Virus record (IMG/VR): IMGVR_UViG_3300036861_000247
Span: 1-40,301 of that record
Reading direction: 5' to 3' (one strand)
DNA length: 40,301 bases
Source: a virus
Position 1 is the first letter of the stretch. Each line of letters begins with the position of its first letter. Below are positions 14,761 through 22,425 of this stretch, in pieces. The translations under genes and the position numbers were made by a program. The notes beneath the pieces were generated by a model that was given only the letters and a program-made list of their open reading frames with translations, was not told the origin of the DNA and did not search any database.

Positions 14761-16002
14761 ATGTGGTTCTCGGACTGGGCCATCATCCCGGAGTACCTTC
14801 ACGGCTACGTCGCAACCGTCAAGGCTAGCGACCTCTCGGCAGCGACCGCCGCATCTCTCGCCGCCGCCCCCGCCCCGCTCTACAGCGTCACGCCCGATGG
14901 CCTCGCTGTCATCGACATCTCTGGCCCGATGGCGAAGTACGGGTCAAGCGTGCAAGCGATCGTTGGTGGCACCTCCACTCTGGAGAAGCGCGCTGCCCTG
15001 CGTTCCGCCCTGCGCGACCCGGAAGTCCGCGGGATCGTCGTCAAAATCGATTCGCCCGGAGGCGTCGTTAGTGGATCTGGCGACCTGGCAGCAGCGGTAG
15101 CAGCCACAGACAAGGTCAAGCCCGTCTACGCCTTCATCGAGGACCTCGGGGCGAGCGCTGCCTACCGGGTGGCCTCGCGCGCGCGGAAGGTCTATGCGAA
15201 CGCGGATGCCCAGGTCGGGAGCATCGGCACCTACGCGACGCTCATTGATTCCTCGGGCGCCTACGCCAAGGAAGGCGTGACCGTCGAGGTGATCTCCACG
15301 GGCGAATACAAGGGCCTCGGCGTGGACGGAACTCCTATCACAGACAAGCAGCGGGCCGAGACGCAGCGGCGCGTGAACGCGCTGAATGAGCAATTCCTGG
15401 CCGACGTGTCCATGGGCAGACGCATGCCCATGGACAAGGTGCGGCGGTTGGCAGACGGACGAGTCCACATGGCCGCAGCCGCCAAGGAGCTGGGCCTCAT
15501 AGATTCGGTGTCCTCGTGGGAACAGGCCACGCAGGAGATCGGGAGGGCGTTGATGGAGGAGCAGGTGTTGGAGGCCGCGACAGCCCGCGCTGAGGCGGCG
15601 GAAGCCAAGGTGGCTGAACTGGTGGCCAAGGCAGCGAAGGCCGAGGCCGCGCTCGCGGAGATCGCGCGCAAGGAGCGTCAGGCATCTTTCGAAGCGAAGG
15701 TCGCTGGCCTGAAGAACCTCAAGGCCCCGGTCTCGTTCGCGGCGGCGCTGGAGGCTTTGCAGTCTGCGGCCCCCGAGGCTTTCGCGGTTCTCGAGGCGCA
15801 GATCAGCGCCTGGGACGCGCAGAGCACCACGGCGGGCCTGTTCAGCGAGATCGGCACGTCTGCGTCCGGCCCGTCGAAGGTGGACACCTCCGATCCGGTG
15901 GCGTTCCGCGCGGCGGCTGACGCCCTCGTGAAGGCTGAGAAGTTCAAGGACAGACCGACCGCCATGGCGGCAATCCTGCGTGAGCAGGGGGAGAGGAAGT
16001 AA
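14761..16002 (+). CDS. Capsid maturation protease with scaffold-like tail (S49/SppA type)
   Basis: 413 residues from ATG 14761; a TTG at 14704 in the same frame would lie within the hairpin and is rejected. SppA-type motifs: KIDSPGGVV (about 96-103), the nucleophile Ser132 in GASAAY, and Lys184 in GEYKG, the 52-residue Ser-Lys spacing known for SppA. After about residue 255 comes an Ala/Glu/Lys-rich helical coiled coil (EAATARAEAAEAKVAELVAK), the type of fused scaffold region in capsid proteases. It should assemble the procapsid and trim head proteins. Ends in TAATG with the decoration gene. Confidence 0.9.
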   Translation: MWFSDWAIIPEYLHGYVATVKASDLSAATAASLAAAPAPLYSVTPDGLAVIDISGPMAKYGSSVQAIVGGTSTLEKRAALRSALRDPEVRGIVVKIDSPGGVVSGSGDLAAAVAATDKVKPVYAFIEDLGASAAYRVASRARKVYANADAQVGSIGTYATLIDSSGAYAKEGVTVEVISTGEYKGLGVDGTPITDKQRAETQRRVNALNEQFLADVSMGRRMPMDKVRRLADGRVHMAAAAKELGLIDSVSSWEQATQEIGRALMEEQVLEAATARAEAAEAKVAELVAKAAKAEAALAEIARKERQASFEAKVAGLKNLKAPVSFAAALEALQSAAPEAFAVLEAQISAWDAQSTTAGLFSEIGTSASGPSKVDTSDPVAFRAAADALVKAEKFKDRPTAMAAILREQGERK

Positions 16003-16391
16003 TGGCGCACGAAGTTCCGTTTCACGTCATCGGCACCCTGCAAGCGACGGCCGATCTCAGCGCGTTGCAGTACACGTTCGTCACCGTCACCACTCTCGGC
16101 GGGGTGACGGGCACCACGATCAACACGCAGCGCCCGATCGGCGTTTTGCAGAACACGCCGACCAGCAATCAGCGCTGCGAAATCATGGTGTCCGGCATCA
16201 GCAAGCTGGTGGCCGGCACGTCCGCGCTCGTCGCGGGTGACCTCATCGGCTCCACCAACGGCGGAAAGGCCGTGACGATTACCACGGGCAGCTCGAACTG
16301 GTACGCGGGGCAGGTGCTTGAGGGCACGCTCTCCACCACGTTCAACGGGCTCATCACTGCGCTGGTGTTCCCCGCGCAGCGCTCGCTCTAA
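16002..16391 (+). CDS. Head decoration protein-like (DUF2190 type)
   Basis: 129 residues from ATG 16002 (TAATG). Thr/Gly/Val-rich beta protein with the sequence GVLQNTPTSNQRCEIMVSGISKLVAGTSALVAGDLIG, like the DUF2190 decoration/parallel-beta proteins that stabilise capsids. Its position between protease and major capsid gene is canonical. There is a ribosome site AAGGAG at the end leading into the capsid gene. Confidence 0.8.
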   Translation: MAHEVPFHVIGTLQATADLSALQYTFVTVTTLGGVTGTTINTQRPIGVLQNTPTSNQRCEIMVSGISKLVAGTSALVAGDLIGSTNGGKAVTITTGSSNWYAGQVLEGTLSTTFNGLITALVFPAQRSL

Positions 16392-16402
16392 GGAGAACGT
16401 AA

Positions 16403-17371
16403 ATGGGACAGCCCACCACTTCACAAGTTCACCCGGTCAACGTTCTCCTCACGGAGTTCGGCGTCATGTACCGGCAGAACAACGCAACCTACGTGTTCGA
16501 CAAGGTGTTCCCGGTCATCCCGGTTCCGAAGCCGTCGAACCGTTACAACATCTGGACGAAGAACGACTGGTTCCGCGACGAGGCCAAGCAGCGTGCCGGC
16601 TCGGCGGAGTCGGCCGGCTCCGGGTACGGCACGTCGACCGCGACCTACTCGTGCGATGTCTTTGCCTTCCACAAGGACGTGGACTATCAGACTCGCGCCA
16701 CTGCGGACGAGATCTTCGATCTCGAGCGCGAGGCGGCCGAGTTCGTGACCGATCGTCTTCTGCTCCGGCAGGAGCGGCAGTGGGTGACGGACTTCTTCTC
16801 GACCTCCATCTGGGCGACGGACAACACGCCCACCAACCTGTGGTCCGACTACACAGCGTCCGACCCTGGCGCGAACGTGGACACCGCGAAGCGCACCGTC
16901 CTGATCTCCACGGGCAAGGAGCCGAACACGATGGTACTCGGCTATGACACGTTCATCTCCCTCCGTCGCCATCCGGCGATCGAGGCGCGTTTCGGCCTGC
17001 CGCTTGGTTCCTCAGCTTCGATTGGCGAGGCGCAGCTCGCGGCGTACTTCGGCCTGGAGCGCGTGCTCGTGGCCAAGGGCATCGTGGCGACCAACGTGGA
17101 AGGCGAGACGGCGGCGACCTCGTTCACTCACGGCAAGCACGCGCTCGTGTGCTACGTGGACCCCAACCCCGGCCCGAACACGGCGACGGCCGGCGTGACG
17201 TTCGCGTGGACCGGACTCGAGGGGGCGGGATACGGCTCCGAGATCGGGATCAACCGCATCGACCTCCGTCCCTCGGGCAAGAAGGTGGACCGCATTGAGG
17301 GTGAGTGCGCCTGGGACAACGTGGCTGTCGCCACGGACCTCGGCTACTTCTTCAACGGCGCGGTGGCCTAG
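16403..17371 (+). CDS. Major capsid protein (HK97-like fold)
   Basis: 322 residues; ATG 16403 follows AAGGAG by 7 bp. The pattern ERQWVTDFF, then EPNTMVLGYDTFISLRRHP, SIGEAQLAAYFGLERVLVAKG and the closing domain GKKVDRIEGECAWDNVAVATDLGYFF fits the E-loop, P-domain and A-domain order of HK97-fold capsid proteins, in the gpE/P22-type length class. Arg/Lys-rich E-loop part GSGYGTSTATY. It is the most abundant head protein expected. No N-terminal scaffold is fused; that is supplied by the protease gene tail. Confidence 0.9.
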   Translation: MGQPTTSQVHPVNVLLTEFGVMYRQNNATYVFDKVFPVIPVPKPSNRYNIWTKNDWFRDEAKQRAGSAESAGSGYGTSTATYSCDVFAFHKDVDYQTRATADEIFDLEREAAEFVTDRLLLRQERQWVTDFFSTSIWATDNTPTNLWSDYTASDPGANVDTAKRTVLISTGKEPNTMVLGYDTFISLRRHPAIEARFGLPLGSSASIGEAQLAAYFGLERVLVAKGIVATNVEGETAATSFTHGKHALVCYVDPNPGPNTATAGVTFAWTGLEGAGYGSEIGINRIDLRPSGKKVDRIEGECAWDNVAVATDLGYFFNGAVA

Positions 17372-17374
17372 TAC

Positions 17375-17566
17375 ATGGACACCCACGTTGTTGTTCGTGA
17401 GTTCGGCGGGCCTCACGGGAAGCGGTTCCTTCACGGCCAGGTCGTAGACGCTACGGCCTGGCCCAATGTCCGCGCGCTCGTGAATGCCCGCTATCTCCGC
17501 GAGCGAACCGTTCAGGAGGCCGCGCGCGAGGTTCCGCAGACACGGCCGATTCGGCAGAAGGGATAA
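17375..17566 (+). CDS. Small head protein, unrecognised
   Basis: 63 residues, ATG 17375, 3 bp after the capsid stop. Mixed charge, with NVRALVNARYLRERTVQEAARE as a likely helix. It sits in the head/connector gene series, so a head completion or minor head role is possible. No family recognised. Confidence 0.55.
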   Translation: MDTHVVVREFGGPHGKRFLHGQVVDATAWPNVRALVNARYLRERTVQEAAREVPQTRPIRQKG

Positions 17567-17569
17567 GCG

Positions 17570-17941
17570 ATGGCCAACCAAAGACTCGGCCTGGGCTCGC
17601 GTGGCATCAGCCTGCTTGGCGGGATCGTTGTCGGAGATCCCGCCGGTTCTGGCGTGGGGACTGCGGTCAAGCGCATGGTGACGGGGACGTTCACCGTTGA
17701 CACCTCCTCGGTCGCGCTGTCGGCGGTCGAGACGGGCACGTTCACCCTGACCGGGGCGACGACTGGAGACATGGTGTTCGTGTTCCCGTCCACCGCTCTC
17801 AATGCCGGCCTTACCCTCATGGCCGCCGCGAACGTGACGGCGACCTCTACGGTGACGGTGGCGTTTGTCAACGAGACTACTGCGGCCATCGTGCAGACCT
17901 CTGGGCTCACCAACCGCTATCTGTTCTGGGACATCACCTAG
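17570..17941 (+). CDS. Putative virion structural protein
   Basis: 123 residues. Thr/Val/Ala-rich with TGTFTLTGATTGDMVFVFPSTALNAG, beta-rich, without Cys motif. Similar in composition to decoration and fibre domains. ATG 17570 follows AAGCG, spaced 4 bp after the previous stop. Its place between capsid and connector genes suggests a head surface protein. Confidence 0.6.
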   Translation: MANQRLGLGSRGISLLGGIVVGDPAGSGVGTAVKRMVTGTFTVDTSSVALSAVETGTFTLTGATTGDMVFVFPSTALNAGLTLMAAANVTATSTVTVAFVNETTAAIVQTSGLTNRYLFWDIT

Positions 17942-17944
17942 CGC

Positions 17945-18253
17945 ATGGCGCAGCAGTTCAGCCGAAGCGTCACCCTGACGAGCGATCTAAGCACGATCGC
18001 TTACGGCTTTCGGCCGACCTACATCCGCATCGAGGCATCGACAGCGAACACTGCGTTCCTGAGCTTCAACAGCACGCAGATTGCGACCACGGCGAGCAGC
18101 ACGGATAGCAACTCGTGGCAGTTGACGAGCGGTGCGCCGCCGCTCGTCGTGCAGAGCCAGGGCGTCGAGCGCAACGGTCTCTCGTCCGCATTCACGGCCA
18201 TCGCGTCCACTGGCTCCACGACTCTGATCCGTGTTCTCGCGGTGCGGTTGTAG
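17945..18253 (+). CDS. Putative virion structural protein
   Basis: 102 residues. Beta-rich, Ser/Thr-rich (SFNSTQIATTASSTDSN, VVQSQGVERNGLSSAFTAI). ATG 17945 3 bp after the previous stop. It shows no catalytic or membrane feature and resembles the previous protein in composition. Overlaps the connector gene at its 3' end by 23 bp if that gene starts at GTG 18231. Confidence 0.55.
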   Translation: MAQQFSRSVTLTSDLSTIAYGFRPTYIRIEASTANTAFLSFNSTQIATTASSTDSNSWQLTSGAPPLVVQSQGVERNGLSSAFTAIASTGSTTLIRVLAVRL

Positions 18254-18698
18254 GCGGTGTGCCCTGAGCTTCACCTACACGGCCGGGAACACCGCTAATC
18301 GGGATAGGGTTCGGCTCCTCGTCGGTGATACCGACAGCGCGTCGGCGCAGCAGCAGAGACTAGAGGACGAGGAGATAGACGACCTCCTCGCCATGAACGG
18401 CGGATTCTGGAATGCAGCGTCCGCCGCCGCTGCCGCTCTGGCCGCGAAGTTCGCACGGCTGGCCACGTCGAAGCAAATGGGGCAGGCGTCCCTAGTCTGG
18501 CAGCGCTTCCAACAACTGAGACAACTGGCGACGGACCTGAGCGCGAAGGCGTCCTACACAGCGGTCCCGTTCGCCAGCGGCTACAGCCGTTCACTGCGCG
18601 ACACGAACGAGCAGGACACGGACATCATCCCGCCCGCGTTCAAGGAAGGCATGCTCGATTACGCGTCGACCCTTAACGACAACACGACGAGTACGTAG
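18231..18698 (+). CDS. Head-tail connector-like protein (gp6 type)
   Basis: 155 residues from GTG 18231, or about 144 if CTG at 18264 (LSFTYTAGNT) is used; the usual family start MSFTY...RVRLLVGDTD makes the CTG attractive, with GGCGG upstream. The core DRVRLLVGDTDSAS, LEDEEIDDLL, and a helical tail (WQRFQQLRQLATDLSAKA) fit the HK97 gp6 / lambda gpW-type adaptor. Probable ring between portal and stopper. Confidence 0.7.
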   Translation: MFSRCGCRRCALSFTYTAGNTANRDRVRLLVGDTDSASAQQQRLEDEEIDDLLAMNGGFWNAASAAAAALAAKFARLATSKQMGQASLVWQRFQQLRQLATDLSAKASYTAVPFASGYSRSLRDTNEQDTDIIPPAFKEGMLDYASTLNDNTTST

Positions 18699-19058
18699 AT
18701 GGGCTACGACCGCGACTTCGACGAGTTCCTGACGACCACGGTGGTCTACGCCCCGCCGAACACGATGAGCGTCCACGGCGCGCAGACCTTCAGCACTGCG
18801 ACCTTCACTGTGGCCGCGCGGATCGAGCACGACACGCGCATGGTACGGGACTCGCTTGGAAACGAAGTCGTGAGTAACACGGTGGTGTTCCTCAAGCCGA
18901 CCTCGACCACGGGGGCGACATTTACGCCTGTCGTCTCGGGGCGCATCACTCTGCCCGCCGGCAACGAGCCGCTGACACCGCAGATCGTCCATGTGGCGGT
19001 CCTGCCGGACGTGCTCTCGGAAGGCGCGGGTACACACCATTGGGAGGTGCGGCTCTAG
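18699..19058 (+). CDS. Head closure/stopper-like protein
   Basis: 119 residues. The middle reads ARIEHDTRMVRDSLGNEVVSNTVVFLKP and then SGRITLPAG, a pattern typical of gp10/HK97 gp7-like stoppers and head-tail joining proteins with an SH3-like barrel. It begins directly after the adaptor stop and abuts the next gene (TAG overlapping GTG). Assigned from pattern plus position. Confidence 0.65.
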   Translation: MGYDRDFDEFLTTTVVYAPPNTMSVHGAQTFSTATFTVAARIEHDTRMVRDSLGNEVVSNTVVFLKPTSTTGATFTPVVSGRITLPAGNEPLTPQIVHVAVLPDVLSEGAGTHHWEVRL

Positions 19059-19486
19059 TGTCCCTCGCGGCTGATGTCTGCACGCACCTTGCGAGCGTGG
19101 GCGCGCTCAGCCTAACGGCGGGCCAGACGCTATTCGCGGTGCCGTTCCCGGAGGGGACCACCTCCGACCAGGCGGTGTCCGTCGTGGAGTACGCAGGCTC
19201 GGAGGATGAGCACGCGGCGGGGGCGAGCTTGTCCCGGCCGCTGTACGAAACCACGCGATTCCAGGTGGTGTGCCGGGACGCGGAGGACAAGGCGGCGACG
19301 GCGGAAGCCTTGGCGCGGAGCATCAGCCTGAACCTGAACCGTCTGGCGGAGACGACGGTGGGGAATACGAAGTTCCTAACCGTGAAGCGGCTGTCTCGGC
19401 CGTTCTATCTGAGCCAGGACTCCAACAATCGCCATAGGTACGTAACGAACTTTGAAGCCGTGGTGATCGACACCGGATCGACGTAG
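19058..19486 (+). CDS. Tail terminator/minor capsid-like protein
   Basis: 142 residues from GTG 19058, overlapping the stopper stop by one base. LAADVCTHLASVGALSLTAGQTLFAVPFPEGTTSDQAVSVVEYAG fits the N-terminal pattern of tail terminator or minor capsid (PF12691-like) proteins. These form the ring that ends tail-tube polymerisation. Followed by a 38-bp gap with the CTCACACACTC leader shared with the tail-chaperone gene. Confidence 0.65.
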   Translation: MSLAADVCTHLASVGALSLTAGQTLFAVPFPEGTTSDQAVSVVEYAGSEDEHAAGASLSRPLYETTRFQVVCRDAEDKAATAEALARSISLNLNRLAETTVGNTKFLTVKRLSRPFYLSQDSNNRHRYVTNFEAVVIDTGST

Positions 19487-19524
19487 GCAGCACCTAACAC
19501 TCACACACTCTCAAAGGAGAAGGA

Positions 19525-19704
19525 ATGGAAGCCGGATTCAAGCTCGATGACGGAAGCAGGCTGGACATCAGATCAGACAAGCCCACGCACCGCGCGATCG
19601 TGGAGCACCTCGACGTGGAGGGCGTGGTTCGCGAGTTCAAGTTGACGTACTCGCAAACGAAGGCAGTTTCTAGCGCCCTCCAGGGCGCCGCGCAGGACAT
19701 GTGA
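19525..19704 (+). CDS. Small protein, strong ribosome site
   Basis: 59 residues from ATG 19525. The ribosome site AAAGGAGAAGG is nearly ideal. Upstream ACTCACACACTC (19499-19510) recurs before the tail chaperone. Sequence is acidic/basic mixed (EAGFKLDDGSRLDIRSDKPTHRAIVEHLDVEGVVREFKLTYSQ), beta-rich. No family recognised. The clear start and separate leader suggest real expression. Confidence 0.6.
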   Translation: MEAGFKLDDGSRLDIRSDKPTHRAIVEHLDVEGVVREFKLTYSQTKAVSSALQGAAQDM

Positions 19705-19707
19705 ACG

Positions 19708-20598
19708 GTGGGCACCCCCATTCCGGCCGTGCTCACCAAGCGCGGGAAGCGCTCGCCCAAGACGTCGGCACCTGTCGCGCAAGTGCCGGCCGTCCCGGCG
19801 TGGCACATGCTGCCCATCCATCAGCCTCTCAAGATCGCCGTCGTGGGCTTCGCGTCGAACACGCGCGACTTGGCTCCGTTCAAGGACGGGACCTGGCAAA
19901 TCTGGGGCCTGAACAACCTCTGGACGTTCCTCCCTCGTTATGACGCCTGGTGGGAAGTTCATGACCCGGAGCAGATCGAGTCTCTGTATGGGGCCGACTA
20001 CGTGAAGTTCCTGAAGGAGCTGCGCATCCCGTTATTCATGCAGAAGCGCTATCCGGAGTATCCGGCTTCGATTGAAATTCCGAGGAAGGAACTTGCGGAG
20101 AAGGTTCAGAACGGGCGCGACTTCTGGCCGTCGAGCATCAGCTTCATGGTGGCCATGGCCATCATGCTCATGTCTGGGCCGGATGGGAGAGCACTGCCCG
20201 GATCTGAACTGGCGCTCTACGGGATCGATCTCCTGGGGCCGGATGAGTACAGCTTCCAGCGGGAAGGGTGTGGGTTCCTGATCGGGATCGCCGAGGGACG
20301 GGGCATCAAGGTCACGATCCCGGACGCGGCGTCTCTCCTGAAGGGCGCGTACGTCTACGGCTACGAGGCTGGCGAGTACAGCCCCGCGCAGTACTCCACC
20401 TTCCTCGATTCGCAGACCGTGTTCTACGCGAAAAAAAAGGAGGAGGCGCTCGCCATGATTCACACCTACGACGGGGCGATTCAGGCGTTTCAAAATGCGA
20501 AAACCATGTTCCACCACAACGTCCGGGGAGGGAAATTGGCGATTGTGAATCCGCCGCCGCCTCAGCCTCCCGCCGCGGAAGGAGTCAAGGCGACATGA
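19708..20598 (+). CDS. Rossmann-like protein of unknown function
   Basis: 296 residues from GTG 19708. LKIAVVGFASNTRDLAPFKD is a Rossmann-type strand-loop-helix with a variant glycine-rich turn, followed by WQIWGLNNLWTFLPRYDAWWEVHDPEQIE and later ALPGSELALYGIDLLGPDEYSFQREG. The layout suggests nucleotide- or NAD-type binding; it is reminiscent of DUF115-like or nucleotide-sugar enzymes, but I do not claim identity. It ends in a proline-rich PPPPQPPAAEG. Such a gene is out of place between terminator and tail-tube genes, so it is probably a moron-like accessory in the late operon. Confidence 0.65.
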   Translation: MGTPIPAVLTKRGKRSPKTSAPVAQVPAVPAWHMLPIHQPLKIAVVGFASNTRDLAPFKDGTWQIWGLNNLWTFLPRYDAWWEVHDPEQIESLYGADYVKFLKELRIPLFMQKRYPEYPASIEIPRKELAEKVQNGRDFWPSSISFMVAMAIMLMSGPDGRALPGSELALYGIDLLGPDEYSFQREGCGFLIGIAEGRGIKVTIPDAASLLKGAYVYGYEAGEYSPAQYSTFLDSQTVFYAKKKEEALAMIHTYDGAIQAFQNAKTMFHHNVRGGKLAIVNPPPPQPPAAEGVKAT

Positions 20599-20786
20599 CC
20601 GAGTACGTCTACCTGGGCAGCCTGCCCTACGAGAACGAGGCCGAACAGCTCCGCATTGAGCCAAGCGAGACGGGGACTCCGTTCTCGTACGACTTCTCCC
20701 CGGAGAGGGAGAAGGCACTTACTGTGCGCGGGCTCATCGTCCGCGTGCCCACTTCTGCAAGGCCCCGCCGAAAGGGAGAGGAGTAA
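20595..20786 (+). CDS. Small hypothetical protein
   Basis: 63 residues from ATG 20595, coupled by ATGA to the Rossmann-like gene. Sequence YVYLGSLPYENEAEQLRIEPSETGTPFSYDFSPEREKAL, then GLIVRVPTSARPRRKGEE. No recognised family. Its start overlap suggests it works with the upstream protein. Confidence 0.5.
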   Translation: MTEYVYLGSLPYENEAEQLRIEPSETGTPFSYDFSPEREKALTVRGLIVRVPTSARPRRKGEE

Positions 20787-20789
20787 GCC

Positions 20790-21215
20790 GTGGCAATCCA
20801 GACCTCGTACAACTTCAAGATCACGGTCAACTCCGTCGATATGTCGGACCACTGCATCGCCCTGCGCGTGAACATGCCGCAGAACGCGAACGAAGTCTCG
20901 GCGGCGGGGGACACGCACAAGAAGTATCGGGCCGGAATGGGGGATCCGAGCATCGAGGCCACCTTCCGCGCCGATGATGCGGTGGGGAACGTGAATCAGA
21001 CGCTTCGCGCCCTCATCACCCCACTCTCGACAGGGGTCCCTGTCGTGGCTCGCCGCGTCAATAGCACGCGGACCTCGGCCAACCCGGACTACTCGGCAGA
21101 GATGATCGTCTCGGGGGACCTCGATGCGGTGAACGACTCCTGGGGAGAAGTCCCGCAGATCACGGCGAAGTTCGTCCCGGTGGGGACGTTCGCTGTCACT
21201 TCCACCACCACGTAA
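20790..21215 (+). CDS. Major tail tube protein, copy 1
   Basis: 141 residues. GTG 20790 follows GAGAGGAG by 6 bp. The pattern HCIALRVNMPQNANEVSAAGDTHKK with YRAGMGDPSIEATFRADD and TSANPDYSAEMIVSGDL belongs to a tail-tube type (beta-barrel) protein. Copy 2 follows 9 bp after its stop, and by hand alignment about 60% of positions agree between them. Both would polymerise into the siphophage tail tube, one perhaps being specialised for the baseplate- or terminator-proximal rings. Confidence 0.75.
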   Translation: MAIQTSYNFKITVNSVDMSDHCIALRVNMPQNANEVSAAGDTHKKYRAGMGDPSIEATFRADDAVGNVNQTLRALITPLSTGVPVVARRVNSTRTSANPDYSAEMIVSGDLDAVNDSWGEVPQITAKFVPVGTFAVTSTTT

Positions 21216-21224
21216 GGAGATATC

Positions 21225-21653
21225 GTGGCAATCCAGACCTCGTACAACTTCTTCATTGCGATCAACGGGACCACGCTCAGCGCGTACTGCACGAACCTGC
21301 GCGTGAACGTTCCGCAGAACGCAAACGAGGCCCAAGCTGCGGGCGCGACGCACAAGCAGTATCGCGCCGGGATGGGGGACCCCTCCATCGAGGCCACGTT
21401 CCGTGCGGACGACTCGACGGCCGGCGGGCCTGGCTACGTCCTTCGCCCGCTGGTGGCCACGTCCTCGACCGGCTTCAGTGTGGCGGCCCGCAGGGTCAAT
21501 GCCATCGTCACGTCCGCGAATCCGGAATACAACGGTCAGTTCGTGGTATCGGGCGACCTCATGGCCATGGAAGACGAATGGGGTGCAGTGCCGAGCATCT
21601 CCGTGAAACTCGTTCCGTTCGGGACGTTCACGATCTCCAGCACCGCGACGTAA
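21225..21653 (+). CDS. Major tail tube protein, copy 2
   Basis: 142 residues; GTG 21225 after AAGGAGATATC. Same motif set as copy 1 (YRAGMGDPSIEATFRADD is shared exactly) with divergent loops, so the two are a tandem duplication that has since diverged. Copy 2 begins with the same MAIQTSYNF. The gene is followed by direct repeats and a hairpin leading into the tail chaperone. Confidence 0.75.
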   Translation: MAIQTSYNFFIAINGTTLSAYCTNLRVNVPQNANEAQAAGATHKQYRAGMGDPSIEATFRADDSTAGGPGYVLRPLVATSSTGFSVAARRVNAIVTSANPEYNGQFVVSGDLMAMEDEWGAVPSISVKLVPFGTFTISSTAT

Positions 21654-21656
21654 GGC

Positions 21657-21686
21657 CGTACCCGGCTTGGGTATGAACGTACCCGG
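21657..21686 (+). repeat. Direct repeats CGTACCCGG 21 bp apart, with hairpin
   Basis: CGTACCCGG at 21657-21665 and again at 21678-21686, starting 21 bp (two helical turns) apart. Between them TACCC (21659-21663) and GGGTA (21669-21673) can pair around a 5-base loop. No T-run follows. It may be a weak terminator or a binding site ahead of the tail-chaperone gene. Confidence 0.45.
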
Positions 21687-21712
21687 GGAAACTCACACAC
21701 TCAGGAGGTAAC

Positions 21713-22183
21713 GTGCCAAAGACGTACAAGATCGCACTACCGCTCGCAACGGAGCGCGAGTTGAGGTATCAGCGCGCGGAGCGCGTGGAATTCGAGAAGC
21801 GCTTCCGTCACTTCGGCCTGCCGGGGATGAAGGACATCATCTTCGAGCGGGTATTCCCGATCAAGCCCGACCCGACGCGGGACAACAAACCTTATCCCAC
21901 GGGGGGCGGAGATCTGGAAGCGCAGTACACGCTCATCTACCTCGGCCTGAGGGGCGGGGGAAGTCTCGCGAAGCACATCACGGAAGAGAAGGTCAATGAG
22001 TGGATCGACCTGTCCATCAAGGAGGGCCGGCCGCTGGTGGGCATGGTGGCGACGTGCGTGAACGCAGTCATGGCCTCGGGGGTTCTGGGGTTCATGTACG
22101 AGCACGACGCGGTAGTTGAGGAAGAGACGGAGGAGGGCGAGGGAAAAGCCGAGGCTCCCTCGACGAGTTCGAGCGCGACCTAG
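21713..22183 (+). CDS. Tail assembly chaperone, short product (gpG-like)
   Basis: 156 residues from GTG 21713 with a very strong site AGGAGGT at 21703-21709. The helical core (ERELRYQRAERVEFEKRFRHFGLPGMKDIIFER and ITEEKVNEWIDLSIKEGRPLVGMVATCVNAVMA) and the acidic low-complexity tail (VVEEETEEGEGK) fit the lambda gpG class that coats the tape measure. The stop at 22181-22183 is bypassed in some ribosomes at GGGAAAA (22141-22147). Confidence 0.85.
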   Translation: MPKTYKIALPLATERELRYQRAERVEFEKRFRHFGLPGMKDIIFERVFPIKPDPTRDNKPYPTGGGDLEAQYTLIYLGLRGGGSLAKHITEEKVNEWIDLSIKEGRPLVGMVATCVNAVMASGVLGFMYEHDAVVEEETEEGEGKAEAPSTSSSAT

Positions 22184-22425
22184 ACCGCCTCATCGCGTTT
22201 CTGGGGCTCAGTCCCAAAGACGCGGAGCGGATGGAGCCGAGGGAGATATGGGAGCGGAGGCGCGGTGACGATCTTCGGTGGAGCCGGCTGGCGGAGATCA
22301 TCGGCTGGGCTGCGTGGCGGATCTGCGTGTCGATTCCGTTTGCCAAGACGGACGGCTATTTCATGAGCTGGTTGAAGCAGGCCCCGCCGCCGTACTTCGT
22401 GCCTCCCAACAAGAGGGACGAGTAA
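21713..22425 (+). CDS. Tail assembly chaperone, frameshift product (gpGT-like)
   Basis: A -1 shift at GGGAAAA gives 145 residues from the short frame plus 92 from the second frame, 237 in total. The added part reads SRGSLDEFERDLDRLIAFLGLSP then EPREIWERRRGDD and FAKTDGYFMSWLKQAPPPYF, a helical chaperone domain. The second frame has no own start with a ribosome site before ATG 22231. The zero-frame stop at 22181 and the -1 stop at 22423 give the usual size ratio. The product is expected at a few percent of the short form and recruits the tape measure. Confidence 0.85.
22141..22147 (+). promoter_or_regulatory. Programmed -1 ribosomal frameshift site GGGAAAA
   Basis: G GGA AAA in the zero frame (GGA at 22142, AAA at 22145) is a canonical X XXY YYZ heptamer and nearly the lambda G/GT site GGGAAAG. 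The -1 frame then runs open to TAG-free 22423-22425. Position near the end of the first chaperone frame is the universal arrangement for tail chaperones. Confidence 0.9.

Noticed and set aside
20562-21353. 263-codon minus frame opposite the tail-tube genes
   Set aside because: Shadow frame; it contains internal repetition only because the plus strand has two similar genes.
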